Shown here piece by piece: positions 10,908 to 19,910 of a stretch of 34,159 bases of DNA. Within the stretch, counting starts at the first letter, position 1. Every line of letters starts with the position of its first letter. Made by a program: the position numbers and the translations under genes. This stretch comes from Borreliella burgdorferi B31. GTDB lineage: Bacteria > Spirochaetota > Spirochaetia > Borreliales > Borreliaceae. The notes under the pieces were generated by a model. That model searched no databases and was not told where the DNA came from. It worked only from the letters and a program-made list of their open reading frames with translations. Location of the stretch: contig NC_001318.1 in NCBI RefSeq assembly GCF_000008685.2, positions 141,299 to 175,457 on the forward strand, in the 5' to 3' direction.

Positions 10908-11714
10908 ATGAGATTAATAATCAGACCCACATACGAAGACATATCAAAATGGGCGGCTAATCATGTAGCACAAAAAATTAATGAATTTTCCCCAACAAAA
11001 GAAAATCCATTTATCCTTGGACTTCCAACAGGAAGCTCTCCGATTGGCATGTACAAAAACTTAATTGAATTAAATAAAAATAAAAAAATTTCATTTCAAA
11101 ATGTCATAACTTTTAATATGGATGAATACATAGGAATTGAAGAAAATCATCCTGAAAGTTACCATTCATTTATGTGGAACAATTTTTTTTCCCACATTGA
11201 CATTAAAAAAGAAAACATAAATATACTAAACGGAAATGCTTCAAATCTCAAAAAAGAATGCGAAGAATATGAAAAAAAAATCAAATCTTTCGGGGGAATA
11301 ATGCTTTTTGTAGGGGGAATAGGCCCCGATGGTCACATTGCTTTTAATGAGCCGGGCTCCTCCTTAACATCAAGAACAAGAATTAAAACTTTAACCCAGG
11401 ATACAATTATTGCTAATTCAAGATTTTTTGAAGGCGATGTAAACAAAGTTCCCAAAAATGCACTAACTGTTGGAATTGGAACGATCATGGATTCACAAGA
11501 AGTTTTAATAATAGTAAATGGACATAACAAAGCAAGAGCATTAAAGCATGCCATTGAAAAAGGCGTTAACCACATGTGGACAATTAGTGCACTCCAACTA
11601 CATAAAAATGCAATCATAGTATCTGACAAAAATGCAACTTACGAATTAAAAGTTGGAACAGTAGAATACTTTAATGATATAGAAAGAAAAAACTTTAATA
11701 ATGACTTAAAATAA
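10908..11714 (+). CDS. nagB: NagB, glucosamine-6-phosphate deaminase
   Basis: NagB converts glucosamine-6-phosphate to fructose-6-phosphate and ammonia, linking amino-sugar use to glycolysis. The 268 residues match the E. coli enzyme almost position for position: phosphate-binding [11 protein letters not shown] near 39-49, NMDEYIG with Asp72, and [17 protein letters not shown] containing Asp141, His143 and Glu148, which are the known catalytic residues. The SD AAGGAG is 7 nt before the ATG. It is cotranscribed with nagA (26 nt gap). I see no convincing GC hairpin between nagB and the converging sodA, only AT-rich palindromes. Confidence 0.97.
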   Translation: MRLIIRPTYEDISKWAANHVAQKINEFSPTKENPFILGLPTGSSPIGMYKNLIELNKNKKISFQNVITFNMDEYIGIEENHPESYHSFMWNNFFSHIDIKKENINILNGNASNLKKECEEYEKKIKSFGGIMLFVGGIGPDGHIAFNEPGSSLTSRTRIKTLTQDTIIANSRFFEGDVNKVPKNALTVGIGTIMDSQEVLIIVNGHNKARALKHAIEKGVNHMWTISALQLHKNAIIVSDKNATYELKVGTVEYFNDIERKNFNNDLK

Positions 11715-11776
11715 ATTGCTTAAAATTTTAAAGTAAAATACTAAATATAGAATTGAAAATCTTTATAAAGTAAAGG

Positions 11777-12388
11777 CTAATTAATCACTTCATTGTAAAC
11801 TTTTGAAACTTCTTCCCAATTTAAAGCCTTTAAAAATGCATCAACATATTCAATTCTTCTATTTTGATATTTAAGGTAATAGGCATGCTCCCAAACATCA
11901 ATACCTAAAATCGGCTTATAAGAATTCATCAAAGGACTATCCTGATTAGGCATTGAAATCACTTTAAGGCCACTCTCAGGACACAATACTAACCATGCCC
12001 AACCACTTCCAAAAATTTTCATTGCAGTATCTTTCAAATTGGCCTTAAGAACGTCTAGGCTTCCAAAAGCTGCATTAATATCATCTTTAAACTTTTCAAA
12101 AAGATTGTCCTTGTTTCCTGGCCTTAAAGTTCTAAAATATAAAGTATGGTTAGAATAACCACCAGCATTATTTCTTATTAAAGTTTGAAATTCTTCTGGA
12201 AAATCATGAATATTTTTTAATATGTTTGACACATCTGTTAAATGAATTTTCCCCATTTTTTCCAAAATAGAATTCAAATTCATTACAAAACCATTATGAT
12301 GCTTGCTATGATGAATTTCCATAGTTTTAGCATCAATATAAGGCTCAACAGCATCATAATCATAACCAAGTTCTGGCAGCTTAAACAT
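11777..12388 (-). CDS. sodA: SodA, superoxide dismutase of the Mn type
   Basis: This enzyme dismutates superoxide in the cytoplasm. Numbering from the ATG at 12388 (AGGAGG 5 nt upstream) gives 203 residues starting [19 protein letters not shown]. The four metal ligands fall at His26, His81, Asp164 and His168. The outer-sphere Gln is in MPNQDSPL (Gln149), as in Mn enzymes; Fe enzymes have it near residue 69, where this protein has NNAGGYSNH without Gln. This agrees with published evidence that the Borrelia enzyme uses Mn and that the cell avoids iron. The frame extends upstream to 12421 into the end of secA, but that start lacks an SD and family support. It is 14 nt downstream of secA and probably cotranscribed. 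Confidence 0.96.
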
Positions 12389-12402
12389 AAAAACCTCCTG
12401 TT

Positions 12403-15102
12403 TTAACTTTTGCCATGACAATTTTTATATTTCTTCCCACTTCCACAATAACAAGGCTCATTTCTGCCTATTTTAGGAGAACTTCTAACCACTTGAACAT
12501 TAGAAGCGCTTTTATTCTCATTAATAACAATTCCAGAAAGTTCTTTATGAATTGGTTTAACATTCCTAGACTTCTTTGTTGACTTAAAATCGGAAGAATT
12601 GCTATCCAATTTTAATTGAAGAACACGCCTTATGGTAGAAACTTTAATATCTTTAATAAGCTCGCTAAATATTGAAAATCCCTCTTCTTTGTATTCTGTG
12701 ATTGGATTTTTATTGGCATAAGACCTTAAATAAACAGCCTCTCTTAAAGAGTCTAAATTTGCAAGATGTTCCTGAAATTTAAAATCAATATTTTTCAAAT
12801 ATTCATATCTTAAAAATCCATTAAAAAGATCTCTACCAATCAAATTTTCCTTTTCATCTAAATTTGCTTTTGCTATTTGCATTAGCTTAGCCTTTAAATC
12901 AAGAGAACTAATATTTTCAATAGAACCAAGACTCTCAAGCATATAAGCAAAAATTGAATTTACTTCATTTAAAAAAACATTTGAAACCGTGCTACTTTTT
13001 GTCCCTTCAAGCAAAAAACTAAGATATTCTTCTAAAGCAACAAGAATACGATCCTTAATAGCTGTATCTTCAAGAATGGAGTTTCTCTGAGCATAAATAA
13101 AATCTCTTTGTTTTGTAATAACATCGTCATACTCTAACAAATGCTTTCTAATTTCAAAATTTCTGTCTTCTACTCGTTTTTGAGCATTAATCAAAGATTT
13201 AGTTAAAAGAGAATGTGTAATAGGCTCTCCTGTTGCCATTCCAAGCTTACCCATTAATGATCTTAGGTTGTCCCCAGCAAAAAGGCGCATTAAATCGTCC
13301 TCAAGGGACACATAAAATCTTGAGCGCCCAGGGTCACCTTGTCTTCCACTACGCCCACGAAGCTGATTGTCTATTCGCCTTGATTCGTGACGCTCACTAC
13401 CAATAACATAAAGCCCACCAAGACTTTTAACCTCATTATAGTCTTTCAGGTAATTTTCTCTCTCATTTTTAACAGCCTCTTGAAATTCTTCAAGGCTTAC
13501 ATTAGTTCCGATTTTTTTTCTAACTCTGTGCTCAATATTTCCCCCAAGCTTAATATCCGTACCACGACCAGCCATATTTGTTGCTATTGTAACCGCATGT
13601 TTTGCTCCAGCTTCAGCAATAATAAATGCTTCTCGAGAATGATTTTTTGCATTAAGAACTTCATGCTTAATCCCTCTGTTTTTAAACATAGCTGATAAAA
13701 TCTCAGATTTTTCAATAGAAACGGTTCCCACTAAAACCGGTTGGCCTTTTTTGTAAGTTTTGTAAACCTCATCTGTAATCGCATTAAATTTAAATTCTTC
13801 CGTATAATAAATAGTATCATCCTCATCTATTCGCGCTAACAATCTATTTGTTGGAACTACAACTACATCAAGATTATATATTTTATGAAATTCCTTAGCT
13901 TCTGTATCAGCTGTACCTGTCATGCCAGAAATTTTATCAAACATTCTAAATAAATTTTGAAAAGTAATAGTTGCCATAGTCTTATTTTCATTAGCAACTC
14001 TAACTCCTTCTTTAGCCTCAATAGCTTGGTGAAGTCCATCTGAATATCTTCGCCCTGTTAAAACTCTCCCAGTAAATTCATCTACAATCTCAACCCCAGA
14101 ATCACCAACAATATACTCTCTATTTTTTAAAAAAAGCAAATGTGCTTTTAAGGCTTGAGTCATATAATGAACATAATTAAAATTTGAATCGGTATACATA
14201 GACCCACTAATAATGCCTTTAGAAACTAAAAGCTGTTCAAGATTATTAAGCCCTTTGGCAGTAAAAGAAATTCTTTTGGCTTTTTCATCAACAGTATAAT
14301 CACCATCAAGGTCGTCTATTTCTAAAGGATAATCACCTGTTTTGGGATCCTTGGAACATTCTTTTAAAAAAGATACAAGAGAATTAACTTCAAGATAAGC
14401 ATTGGTGTTGCCTTCAGTAGGCCCTGAAATAATCAATGGAGTTCTTGCCTCATCGATCAAAATAGAATCAATTTCATCAATAATACAATAATTAAACTTT
14501 CTCAAGGATTTTTCATTCAAGTCATAACGCATATTATCTCTTAGATAATCAAATCCAAGTTCATTATTTGTAACATAAGTAATATCTTTAGCATATTGAG
14601 CCTTTCTTAGCTCATAATCCATATTAGATAGAACAACCCCCACGCTAACACCCAAAAGATCAAAAACCGGCTTCATCCAATTGGAATCACGTTCTGCAAG
14701 ATAGTCATTAACAGTAACAATAATAACCCCATCTCCTGTTAAACTATTTAAATACGCCGCTTGAACTGAGGAGAGAGTTTTTCCTTCTCCCGTTTTCATT
14801 TCTATTATTTTGCCTTTGTGAAGAGCAAGCCCCGCAATGATTTGCACATCATAAGGCCTTTCTTTAAGACGCCTTCTAGCAGCTTCTCTAGACAGAGTAA
14901 AAGCTCGCTCTAAAATATTCTCTAAAGAATTACCCGATTTTAATTCATCTTTAAGCTTTTCTGTCTCCTTTGAAAAATCTTCATCTGCCAACAATAATGC
15001 CCAACGCTCAAGCTTATTAATATTTCTTAAAGTCGGAAGATAATCTTTTAAATCTCTTTTACTTTTTGAGCCAATAGTTGTCTCAAGTACTGCTTTTAAC
15101 AT
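12403..15102 (-). CDS. secA: SecA, preprotein translocase ATPase
   Basis: SecA drives export of unfolded proteins through SecYEG. The 899-residue protein has Walker A MKTGEGKT at 102-109, [12 protein letters not shown] near 180-191, DEID Walker B at 209-212, the preprotein cross-linking region, the second helicase half ([25 protein letters not shown]) and a C-terminal zinc motif C-x-C-x8-C-H at 884-896, the usual SecB/phospholipid-binding tail. The ATG at 15102 is 14 nt from the only SD (AGGAG, 15121-15117), which is unusually far; an in-frame ATA at 15111 lies at normal spacing. The next gene sodA follows closely. The upstream neighbour is divergent. Confidence 0.98.
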
Positions 15103-15127
15103 GGTAGGTATTAATTCTCCTAAATAA

Positions 15128-15157
15128 TTGACTTAAAGTCATTTTAAATAATAATAT
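15128..15157 (+). promoter_or_regulatory. Consensus-like promoter for the 15164 lipoprotein gene
   Basis: TTGACT at 15128-15133 and TAATAT at 15152-15157 are separated by 18 nt. The -10 ends 6 nt before the ATG at 15164, so transcription should begin at or next to the start codon, giving a leaderless message. No SD exists between them. Confidence 0.65.
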
Positions 15158-15163
15158 AAAAAT

Positions 15164-16300
15164 ATGAAAAAACACTATAAAGCTCTTATATTAAGCTTGC
15201 TTTTTGCAATTATATCATGTAATACTAAAACTTTAAACGAATTAGGAGAAGAACAATTTAAAATACCATTTGGAACACTTCCTGGTGCAATAATGCCTCT
15301 GAATAACAAATTTACAAATTCAAAATTTGACATCAAAACGTATAACGGGCTAGTGTACATTGCAGAAATAAAAACAAATAAATTAATGATTTTCAACTCA
15401 TACGGAAAACTAATACAAACATATCAAAATGGAATATTTAAAACAAACCCCGATTTAAAAATAAAAAAAATAGATTTTGAAGGAATTCAAGCAATATACC
15501 CACTAAAAGATTTTATTATTGTCGCAGACAAACTAAATAATAAAAAATCAAAATTCAACCAAAAAGAGAATATTGCCTACTTCATGAGAATACTAATACT
15601 AAACAAAAACTCATCTGTAGAAATTTTGGGTCAAGAAGGTTTAAACGGAATGCCATTTCCACAAATTTATGATGTTAATGTTGATGAAAATGGCAACATT
15701 GCAATAATATCAATATATAGCGAAGGATATATAATATATTCTTACAATAAAGAATTTTCCCCGCTTTATAAAATTTACGTCAACAAAAACCTGTTAAAAA
15801 CAATAGACAATCAAAAGAAAAAATACAACATTTCAATAGATAAGGTTTTTTTTGAAGTCAACAAAAAAACTCTTTATGTAAAAACTACTTACTATGAAAA
15901 CATTGGTGACAATGAAAATATAAACGATCTTGGAATTAAAATTAAAGATCAATATATCTATAAAATGAGTTTGAAAAAAAACAAAGAATTAGAAGTGATA
16001 AATAAAATTGCTCTTCCTAAAAACTTACTAGATGATAAACAAGAAAGCTTTATAAACATTATAAAAATACAAAAAGACAAAATAATAGCATCTACTAATA
16101 TGAAAAATTTATCTAACAATTTAATATGGAAATTAGACAGCAAGGGCTCAATTAAAGAACAAATAGCTTTAATTGAGCCTCCAAATTTAATGTTTCTCTC
16201 TGAGAGTTTATCTAAAGATGGAATACTTAGTATACTTTATGGCGGAAAAACTGGTGTTAGTGTTTACTGGTGGAATTTAAATGCATTATTAAAATTATAA
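15164..16300 (+). CDS. Lipoprotein of unknown function, possible beta-propeller
   Basis: The 378-residue product starts MKKHYKALILSLLFAIISC, a signal peptide with lipobox IISC, so it is probably a lipoprotein. The mature part contains repeated short beta-strand units of the type GLVYIAEIKTNKLMIFNSYG, then VDENGNIAIISIYSEGYIIY, and ends in ILYGGKTGVSVYWWNL, which resembles NHL/WD-like propeller blades. No catalytic motif is visible. It is very Lys/Asn/Ile-rich, like other plus-strand genes here. It leads a probable operon with the two small membrane proteins that follow. From memory it corresponds to BB0155. The propeller fold is inferred from strand pattern and the function is unknown. Confidence 0.88.
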   Translation: MKKHYKALILSLLFAIISCNTKTLNELGEEQFKIPFGTLPGAIMPLNNKFTNSKFDIKTYNGLVYIAEIKTNKLMIFNSYGKLIQTYQNGIFKTNPDLKIKKIDFEGIQAIYPLKDFIIVADKLNNKKSKFNQKENIAYFMRILILNKNSSVEILGQEGLNGMPFPQIYDVNVDENGNIAIISIYSEGYIIYSYNKEFSPLYKIYVNKNLLKTIDNQKKKYNISIDKVFFEVNKKTLYVKTTYYENIGDNENINDLGIKIKDQYIYKMSLKKNKELEVINKIALPKNLLDDKQESFINIIKIQKDKIIASTNMKNLSNNLIWKLDSKGSIKEQIALIEPPNLMFLSESLSKDGILSILYGGKTGVSVYWWNLNALLKL

Positions 16301-16328
16301 TTATAGTAGGGTTGGATTTGCAAATACA

Positions 16329-16763
16329 ATGAAAAAGATTAATTGCAATCAAAAACTAGAAATCGAATACCAAAAAAAAATGAAAAAACATATCATTATT
16401 GGGATAATCTTTGTTGCAATTCTTTTATTTTTTAAAATTTTATTAATTCCCAGAATTCAAAATCACGAAAATAATAAAAATAATATCAAAATGATAATAA
16501 GCTACAAGCAAGACAAAAACAGATTATCGCTAAAGATAAACATAAAAACAAAAAAAACTACCAACCTGGGAAAAGCCAAACTAGATATTTATCTAGACAG
16601 TAAATTAATTGAAAGCAATTTGCTTTATATAAGCAGCAAAAACTTTACAACATATGCTAATATAATCTATCAAAATGAAAGTTTATTAAGTATAATATTA
16701 AAGAGTAATGGCAATAATAATGTCTTTTATAGTAAAAGAATAAAACCTAGAGGTAAAATATGA
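16329..16763 (+). CDS. Small single-pass membrane protein, unknown function
   Basis: This 144-residue protein has one membrane helix near residues 20-42 (HIIIGIIFVAILLFFKILLI) after a short basic N-terminus, then a Lys/Asn-rich, beta-strand-patterned domain that should face the periplasm. It matches no family I recognise. An internal Met18 (MKKHIIIG) could also start it, but neither Met has a good SD; GGAT lies 12 nt before the first. Its stop overlaps the next gene's start by ATGA, so the two are probably made together. Its position after a lipoprotein gene (28 nt gap) suggests a small envelope operon. No function can be assigned. Confidence 0.8.
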   Translation: MKKINCNQKLEIEYQKKMKKHIIIGIIFVAILLFFKILLIPRIQNHENNKNNIKMIISYKQDKNRLSLKINIKTKKTTNLGKAKLDIYLDSKLIESNLLYISSKNFTTYANIIYQNESLLSIILKSNGNNNVFYSKRIKPRGKI

Positions 16764-17176
16764 TACAAATATACTTCATGTCTGTTTCACTTAACATCTT
16801 AGGAGGAATAATACTTGCATTTCCAATATTAATAGAAAGAATAAGCTTTTTCAAAATTTTTGAAGATTTTGTAAATTTAATAAACGATAATAAAAAGGTA
16901 AAAAGCATTTTTGGATTATTATTTTTAATAACCAGCGCCCTTGAAATAATCAAGCCCTACAAATTGCCAATAATTGGAAATTTAATTCCAGCTGTAAGTT
17001 TATTTTTAATTGGATTCATCTTGTTCTTAAAACAAAAATTACCTACAGAAGTTCAAAATAACAAAAAATATGGAAAATTTAAATCAATACTTGAAAGCAA
17101 TCAGCAAATAATTGGAATTATATCAATCACTATAGGAATAATTCATTTTTTAGCAGCAGAAATACCTTTATTGTAA
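16760..17176 (+). CDS. Polytopic inner-membrane protein, unknown function
   Basis: This 138-residue protein has about four hydrophobic helices (near residues 7-25, 50-64, 72-90 and 116-133) and short Lys/Asn-rich loops. The ATG overlaps the previous stop in an ATGA, with GAGG 6 nt before it, which indicates translational coupling. No transporter or enzyme motif is visible. Partnership with the preceding single-pass protein is inferred only from the overlap. Confidence 0.82.
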   Translation: MIQIYFMSVSLNILGGIILAFPILIERISFFKIFEDFVNLINDNKKVKSIFGLLFLITSALEIIKPYKLPIIGNLIPAVSLFLIGFILFLKQKLPTEVQNNKKYGKFKSILESNQQIIGIISITIGIIHFLAAEIPLL

Positions 17177-17229
17177 GATATTGAAAGATTAAAAATAAAA
17201 ATGCAATTTTAAATAAAACCAAAAGCGAC

Positions 17230-17264
17230 TTGACTTTGACATTAGCATTCTATATTATTACTAT
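17230..17264 (+). promoter_or_regulatory. Two overlapping sigma-70-like promoters before the S2 antigen genes
   Basis: TTGACT (17230-17235) with TATTAT (17253-17258) and TTGACA (17236-17241) with TACTAT (17259-17264) both have 17-nt spacers and are offset by 6 nt. Starts would fall near 17265 and 17271, giving a leader of about 60 nt with an AAGGAAG SD before the ATG at 17330. The first has the better -10, the second a perfect -35. Confidence 0.6.
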
Positions 17265-17329
17265 GATTTAATGTAAATTTTAATTACCGCCTAAAAAAGG
17301 CTTTAAATGGTATAAAGGAAGAAGATCTA

Positions 17330-18046
17330 ATGGTATTTAGAACATATAAACATTTGGAACTAATAATGCTGCCCATGTTAATGCTGAGTTGCGCTTTTTT
17401 TAAGAAACCACAATCTGTACATCAAGACAGCAATACTGGCAAACCAATAAGCGATGAAAAATTACATTTAATATCAGGCAAAATTTCAAATAAAAAATTG
17501 CCAATCATAAATAGTAATCATGACGTAACTTGGATAAAAACAAAGGCAATGACAATCTTAGGCGAAGATGGAAAAGAAATACCAGAATTTAAAAACAAAT
17601 TTGGATATTCTTATATAATATCTCCTGTAAAAATGGATGGAAAATATAGTTATTACGCGTCATTATTAATACTTTTTGAAACAACTAAAAATGGAGATGA
17701 TGAATATGAAATTGAAGATGTTAAATTTGTAACAGCTGGTTCCACCCTAGAACTTAAAAATTCTCTTTTAGCTGTTGAAAATTCACAAGAAGAAGGATAT
17801 GTTACTGCATACCCATTTGGAATATTGATGAGTGACGAGATTAAAAATGCTTTTAAATTAACATATAAAAATGGTCATTGGAATTATATGCTTGCAGATT
17901 TAACTGTCAAAAATAAACTTACTCAAGAAACTAAAATTTATAAAATTTCTCTTAATTCAAAATTAATTATTGAATTTTTAAAAGAAGTGCTAAAAGAAAA
18001 TTCTATATTAAAAGACATAGCTGGAGATTTATTTGAAGATATATAA
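17330..18046 (+). CDS. S2-family antigen, lipoprotein form
   Basis: This 238-residue protein has a hydrophobic N-terminus with lipobox MLSC near residue 21 (LIMLPMLMLSC), so it should be a lipoprotein. It belongs to the Borrelia S2 antigen family, recalled as also having a plasmid member (BBA04-like). It is a paralogue of the next gene: compare NGHWNYMLADLTVKNKLTQE with DNNWYYILAAITVENNINKE. The SD is AAGGAAG. It is first of an S2 pair and driven by a double promoter. The function is unknown; cell-envelope location is inferred from the lipobox. From memory this is BB0158. Confidence 0.88.
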   Translation: MVFRTYKHLELIMLPMLMLSCAFFKKPQSVHQDSNTGKPISDEKLHLISGKISNKKLPIINSNHDVTWIKTKAMTILGEDGKEIPEFKNKFGYSYIISPVKMDGKYSYYASLLILFETTKNGDDEYEIEDVKFVTAGSTLELKNSLLAVENSQEEGYVTAYPFGILMSDEIKNAFKLTYKNGHWNYMLADLTVKNKLTQETKIYKISLNSKLIIEFLKEVLKENSILKDIAGDLFEDI

Positions 18047-18069
18047 ATAAAAACAAAAGGAAATATCTT

Positions 18070-18744
18070 ATGAGCATTAAAAAATTTATTTTAACCTTGA
18101 TAATTCTTTCTCTAGCTAAAAATAGCTTTTCTGAAAACGAAATTAATATCTTCGAAAACGAAAATTATATTGTAAAAGAAAATATAAAAACAGAAATTAA
18201 AAAACTAAAACAAAGTTTTTTACTTGCATCTGTTGATGTCGCCATTAGCCAACCCTACATAGAATTGGCAGATTTAAATGGAGAACCGATAAAAGAACTT
18301 GAAGGGATTAGTTATTCATTTATAAATGTATTTTCAAAAATTGGATCTTCTGCTATTATTTCATTTGACCTATCAAACGAAGCTTCCAAGAAATACAAAA
18401 TCATAAAATTAGAATTTTTAAGTCCAGATAAAGGCAATTTTATTAACCAGCTAAGCAGCCTTACTAGTGGAAAACAGCAATCAAAAAAAGAGCTTGCAAA
18501 AGACGCTTACTCATTTGGTACATTAAGAACTGAATCTCTTTCAAAAACAATTGCAGAATATTACAAAGATAACAACTGGTATTATATTTTAGCAGCAATA
18601 ACAGTAGAAAATAATATAAATAAAGAAACTGAAAAATACGAAATTAGAATTAACCCTAAAATATATAATGATTTTCAAAAAAAATTGAGATTACATTTTA
18701 AAAGCAACCAAATAAAAAAATTTCCAATACCCATTATAGAATAA
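18070..18744 (+). CDS. S2-family antigen, secreted form without lipobox
   Basis: The 224-residue protein has a signal peptide (MSIKKFILTLIILSLAKNSFS) that ends without cysteine, so it is predicted to be periplasmic or secreted rather than lipidated. Its C-terminal half aligns by eye with the previous gene product (NWYYILAAITVENN and EKYEIRINPKIYNDF match its equivalents), so the two arose by duplication. An AAGGA SD lies 8 nt before the ATG and 23 nt after the previous stop. The function is unknown. From memory this is BB0159. Confidence 0.86.
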   Translation: MSIKKFILTLIILSLAKNSFSENEINIFENENYIVKENIKTEIKKLKQSFLLASVDVAISQPYIELADLNGEPIKELEGISYSFINVFSKIGSSAIISFDLSNEASKKYKIIKLEFLSPDKGNFINQLSSLTSGKQQSKKELAKDAYSFGTLRTESLSKTIAEYYKDNNWYYILAAITVENNINKETEKYEIRINPKIYNDFQKKLRLHFKSNQIKKFPIPIIE

Positions 18745-18791
18745 ACTACAAATTAATAGAAAAAAGATTTTTACTTCTCTAAGAGAGCTAA

Positions 18792-19910
18792 ATGTATAAT
18801 AATAAAACAATGGGTAGTAACAAAACAATAATAATAAATTTAAATAATTTAGAACATAACTTAAATTTAATTAAAAATAAAATTGGCGAAAAAGAAATAG
18901 TGGCCACCTTAAAAGGTGACGCATATGGTCACGGACTTATAAACATCTTTAAATTTTTAAAATCAAAAAACATAAATTATTTTGGACTTTCTAATATTGA
19001 AGATGCTAAAACACTTAAAAAAATTGATAAAAATATAAAAATATTAATGTACATTAAGGTGGATAAAAAAGAAATTAAAAATTTGATTAAATTTGAGTTA
19101 GTACCATTTGTTTCTGATTTTGAATATCTATTTTTAATAGAAAAAGAATGCGCATTGCAAAAAAATAAAATAAAAGTCCACTTAAAAATTGATATCGGAA
19201 TGAATAGATATGGAATAAAAATAGATGATGCCCTTGAAATAGCTACATATATTCAAAATTCAAAATTTCTAGAACTAGAAGGGATCTGCTCACATCTCCC
19301 ATCAATAGAAAACTTTAAAACCACACAAAAGCAAATAGAGCAATTCTTATTTTTTTTAGAAACACTAAAACAAAAAAATATTCATCCCAAATTTGTCCAT
19401 ATTTCTAATTCAGGGCACATTATTAACTACAAACTAAATCCACAATTTAATATGGTAAGACCAGGTCTTATTCTTTACGGTTACTGTCAATCGCTAAAAA
19501 ACAAAAAACCTGCTTTAAATTTTAAGCCTGTATTAAGTTTATTTTCAAAAGTAATATTTATCAAAAATGTCAAAAAGGGTGAAAAAATTTCATATTCGGG
19601 TATATTTCAAGCCAAAGAAGATATGAAAATAGGAATTATTCCAATCGGATATTTTGATGGAATACCTCAAAATATAAGTAATGATTTTTATTTTTTAATA
19701 AACAATAAAAAATGTAAAATAAGAGGAAAAGTTTGCATGAATCTGACAATAGTAGAAATTCCCAAAGACCTAAAAGTTAAAACAGGTTCAAAAGTAGAAA
19801 TTGTATCAGAAAAATTAAGTATAGATGAAATGAGTAAATTTTCTAAAAGAAGTCATTATGAATTACTATGTAATATAGGAAAATACGAAAAGAGAAAATA
19901 CTTAGATTAA
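18792..19910 (+). CDS. alr: Alanine racemase
   Basis: This PLP enzyme makes D-alanine for peptidoglycan. The 372 residues show the PLP lysine motif LKGDAYGHG (Lys41; usual form VKADAYGHG), HISNSGHI near 203-210, MVRPGLILYGY near 221-231, the second catalytic tyrosine in SYSG (Tyr268), GYFDG near 286-290 and the C-terminal HYELLCNIG. In the late signature GKVCMN the usual Asp of CMD is Asn317. The ATG at 18792 follows AGAGAG by 5 nt; Met7 is a second option. It lies 47 nt after the S2 pair, and its last 9 nt overlap the converging YD-repeat gene. Confidence 0.96.
   Translation: MYNNKTMGSNKTIIINLNNLEHNLNLIKNKIGEKEIVATLKGDAYGHGLINIFKFLKSKNINYFGLSNIEDAKTLKKIDKNIKILMYIKVDKKEIKNLIKFELVPFVSDFEYLFLIEKECALQKNKIKVHLKIDIGMNRYGIKIDDALEIATYIQNSKFLELEGICSHLPSIENFKTTQKQIEQFLFFLETLKQKNIHPKFVHISNSGHIINYKLNPQFNMVRPGLILYGYCQSLKNKKPALNFKPVLSLFSKVIFIKNVKKGEKISYSGIFQAKEDMKIGIIPIGYFDGIPQNISNDFYFLINNKKCKIRGKVCMNLTIVEIPKDLKVKTGSKVEIVSEKLSIDEMSKFSKRSHYELLCNIGKYEKRKYLD

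Noticed and set aside
11715..11776. AT-only palindromes between nagB and sodA as terminators
   Set aside because: TTAAAATTTTAA and CTTTATAAAG are expected by chance at this base composition and lack a stable stem.
12389..12421. N-terminal extension of sodA to an ATG at 12421
   Set aside because: It lies inside the end of secA, has no SD, and adds residues absent from the SOD family; the ATG at 12388 has AGGAGG and gives standard ligand numbering.
17286..17306. GCCT-AAAAA-AGGC stem before the first S2 antigen gene as a terminator or riboswitch
   Set aside because: Only four pairs, no T run at the right distance, and no known riboswitch pattern.
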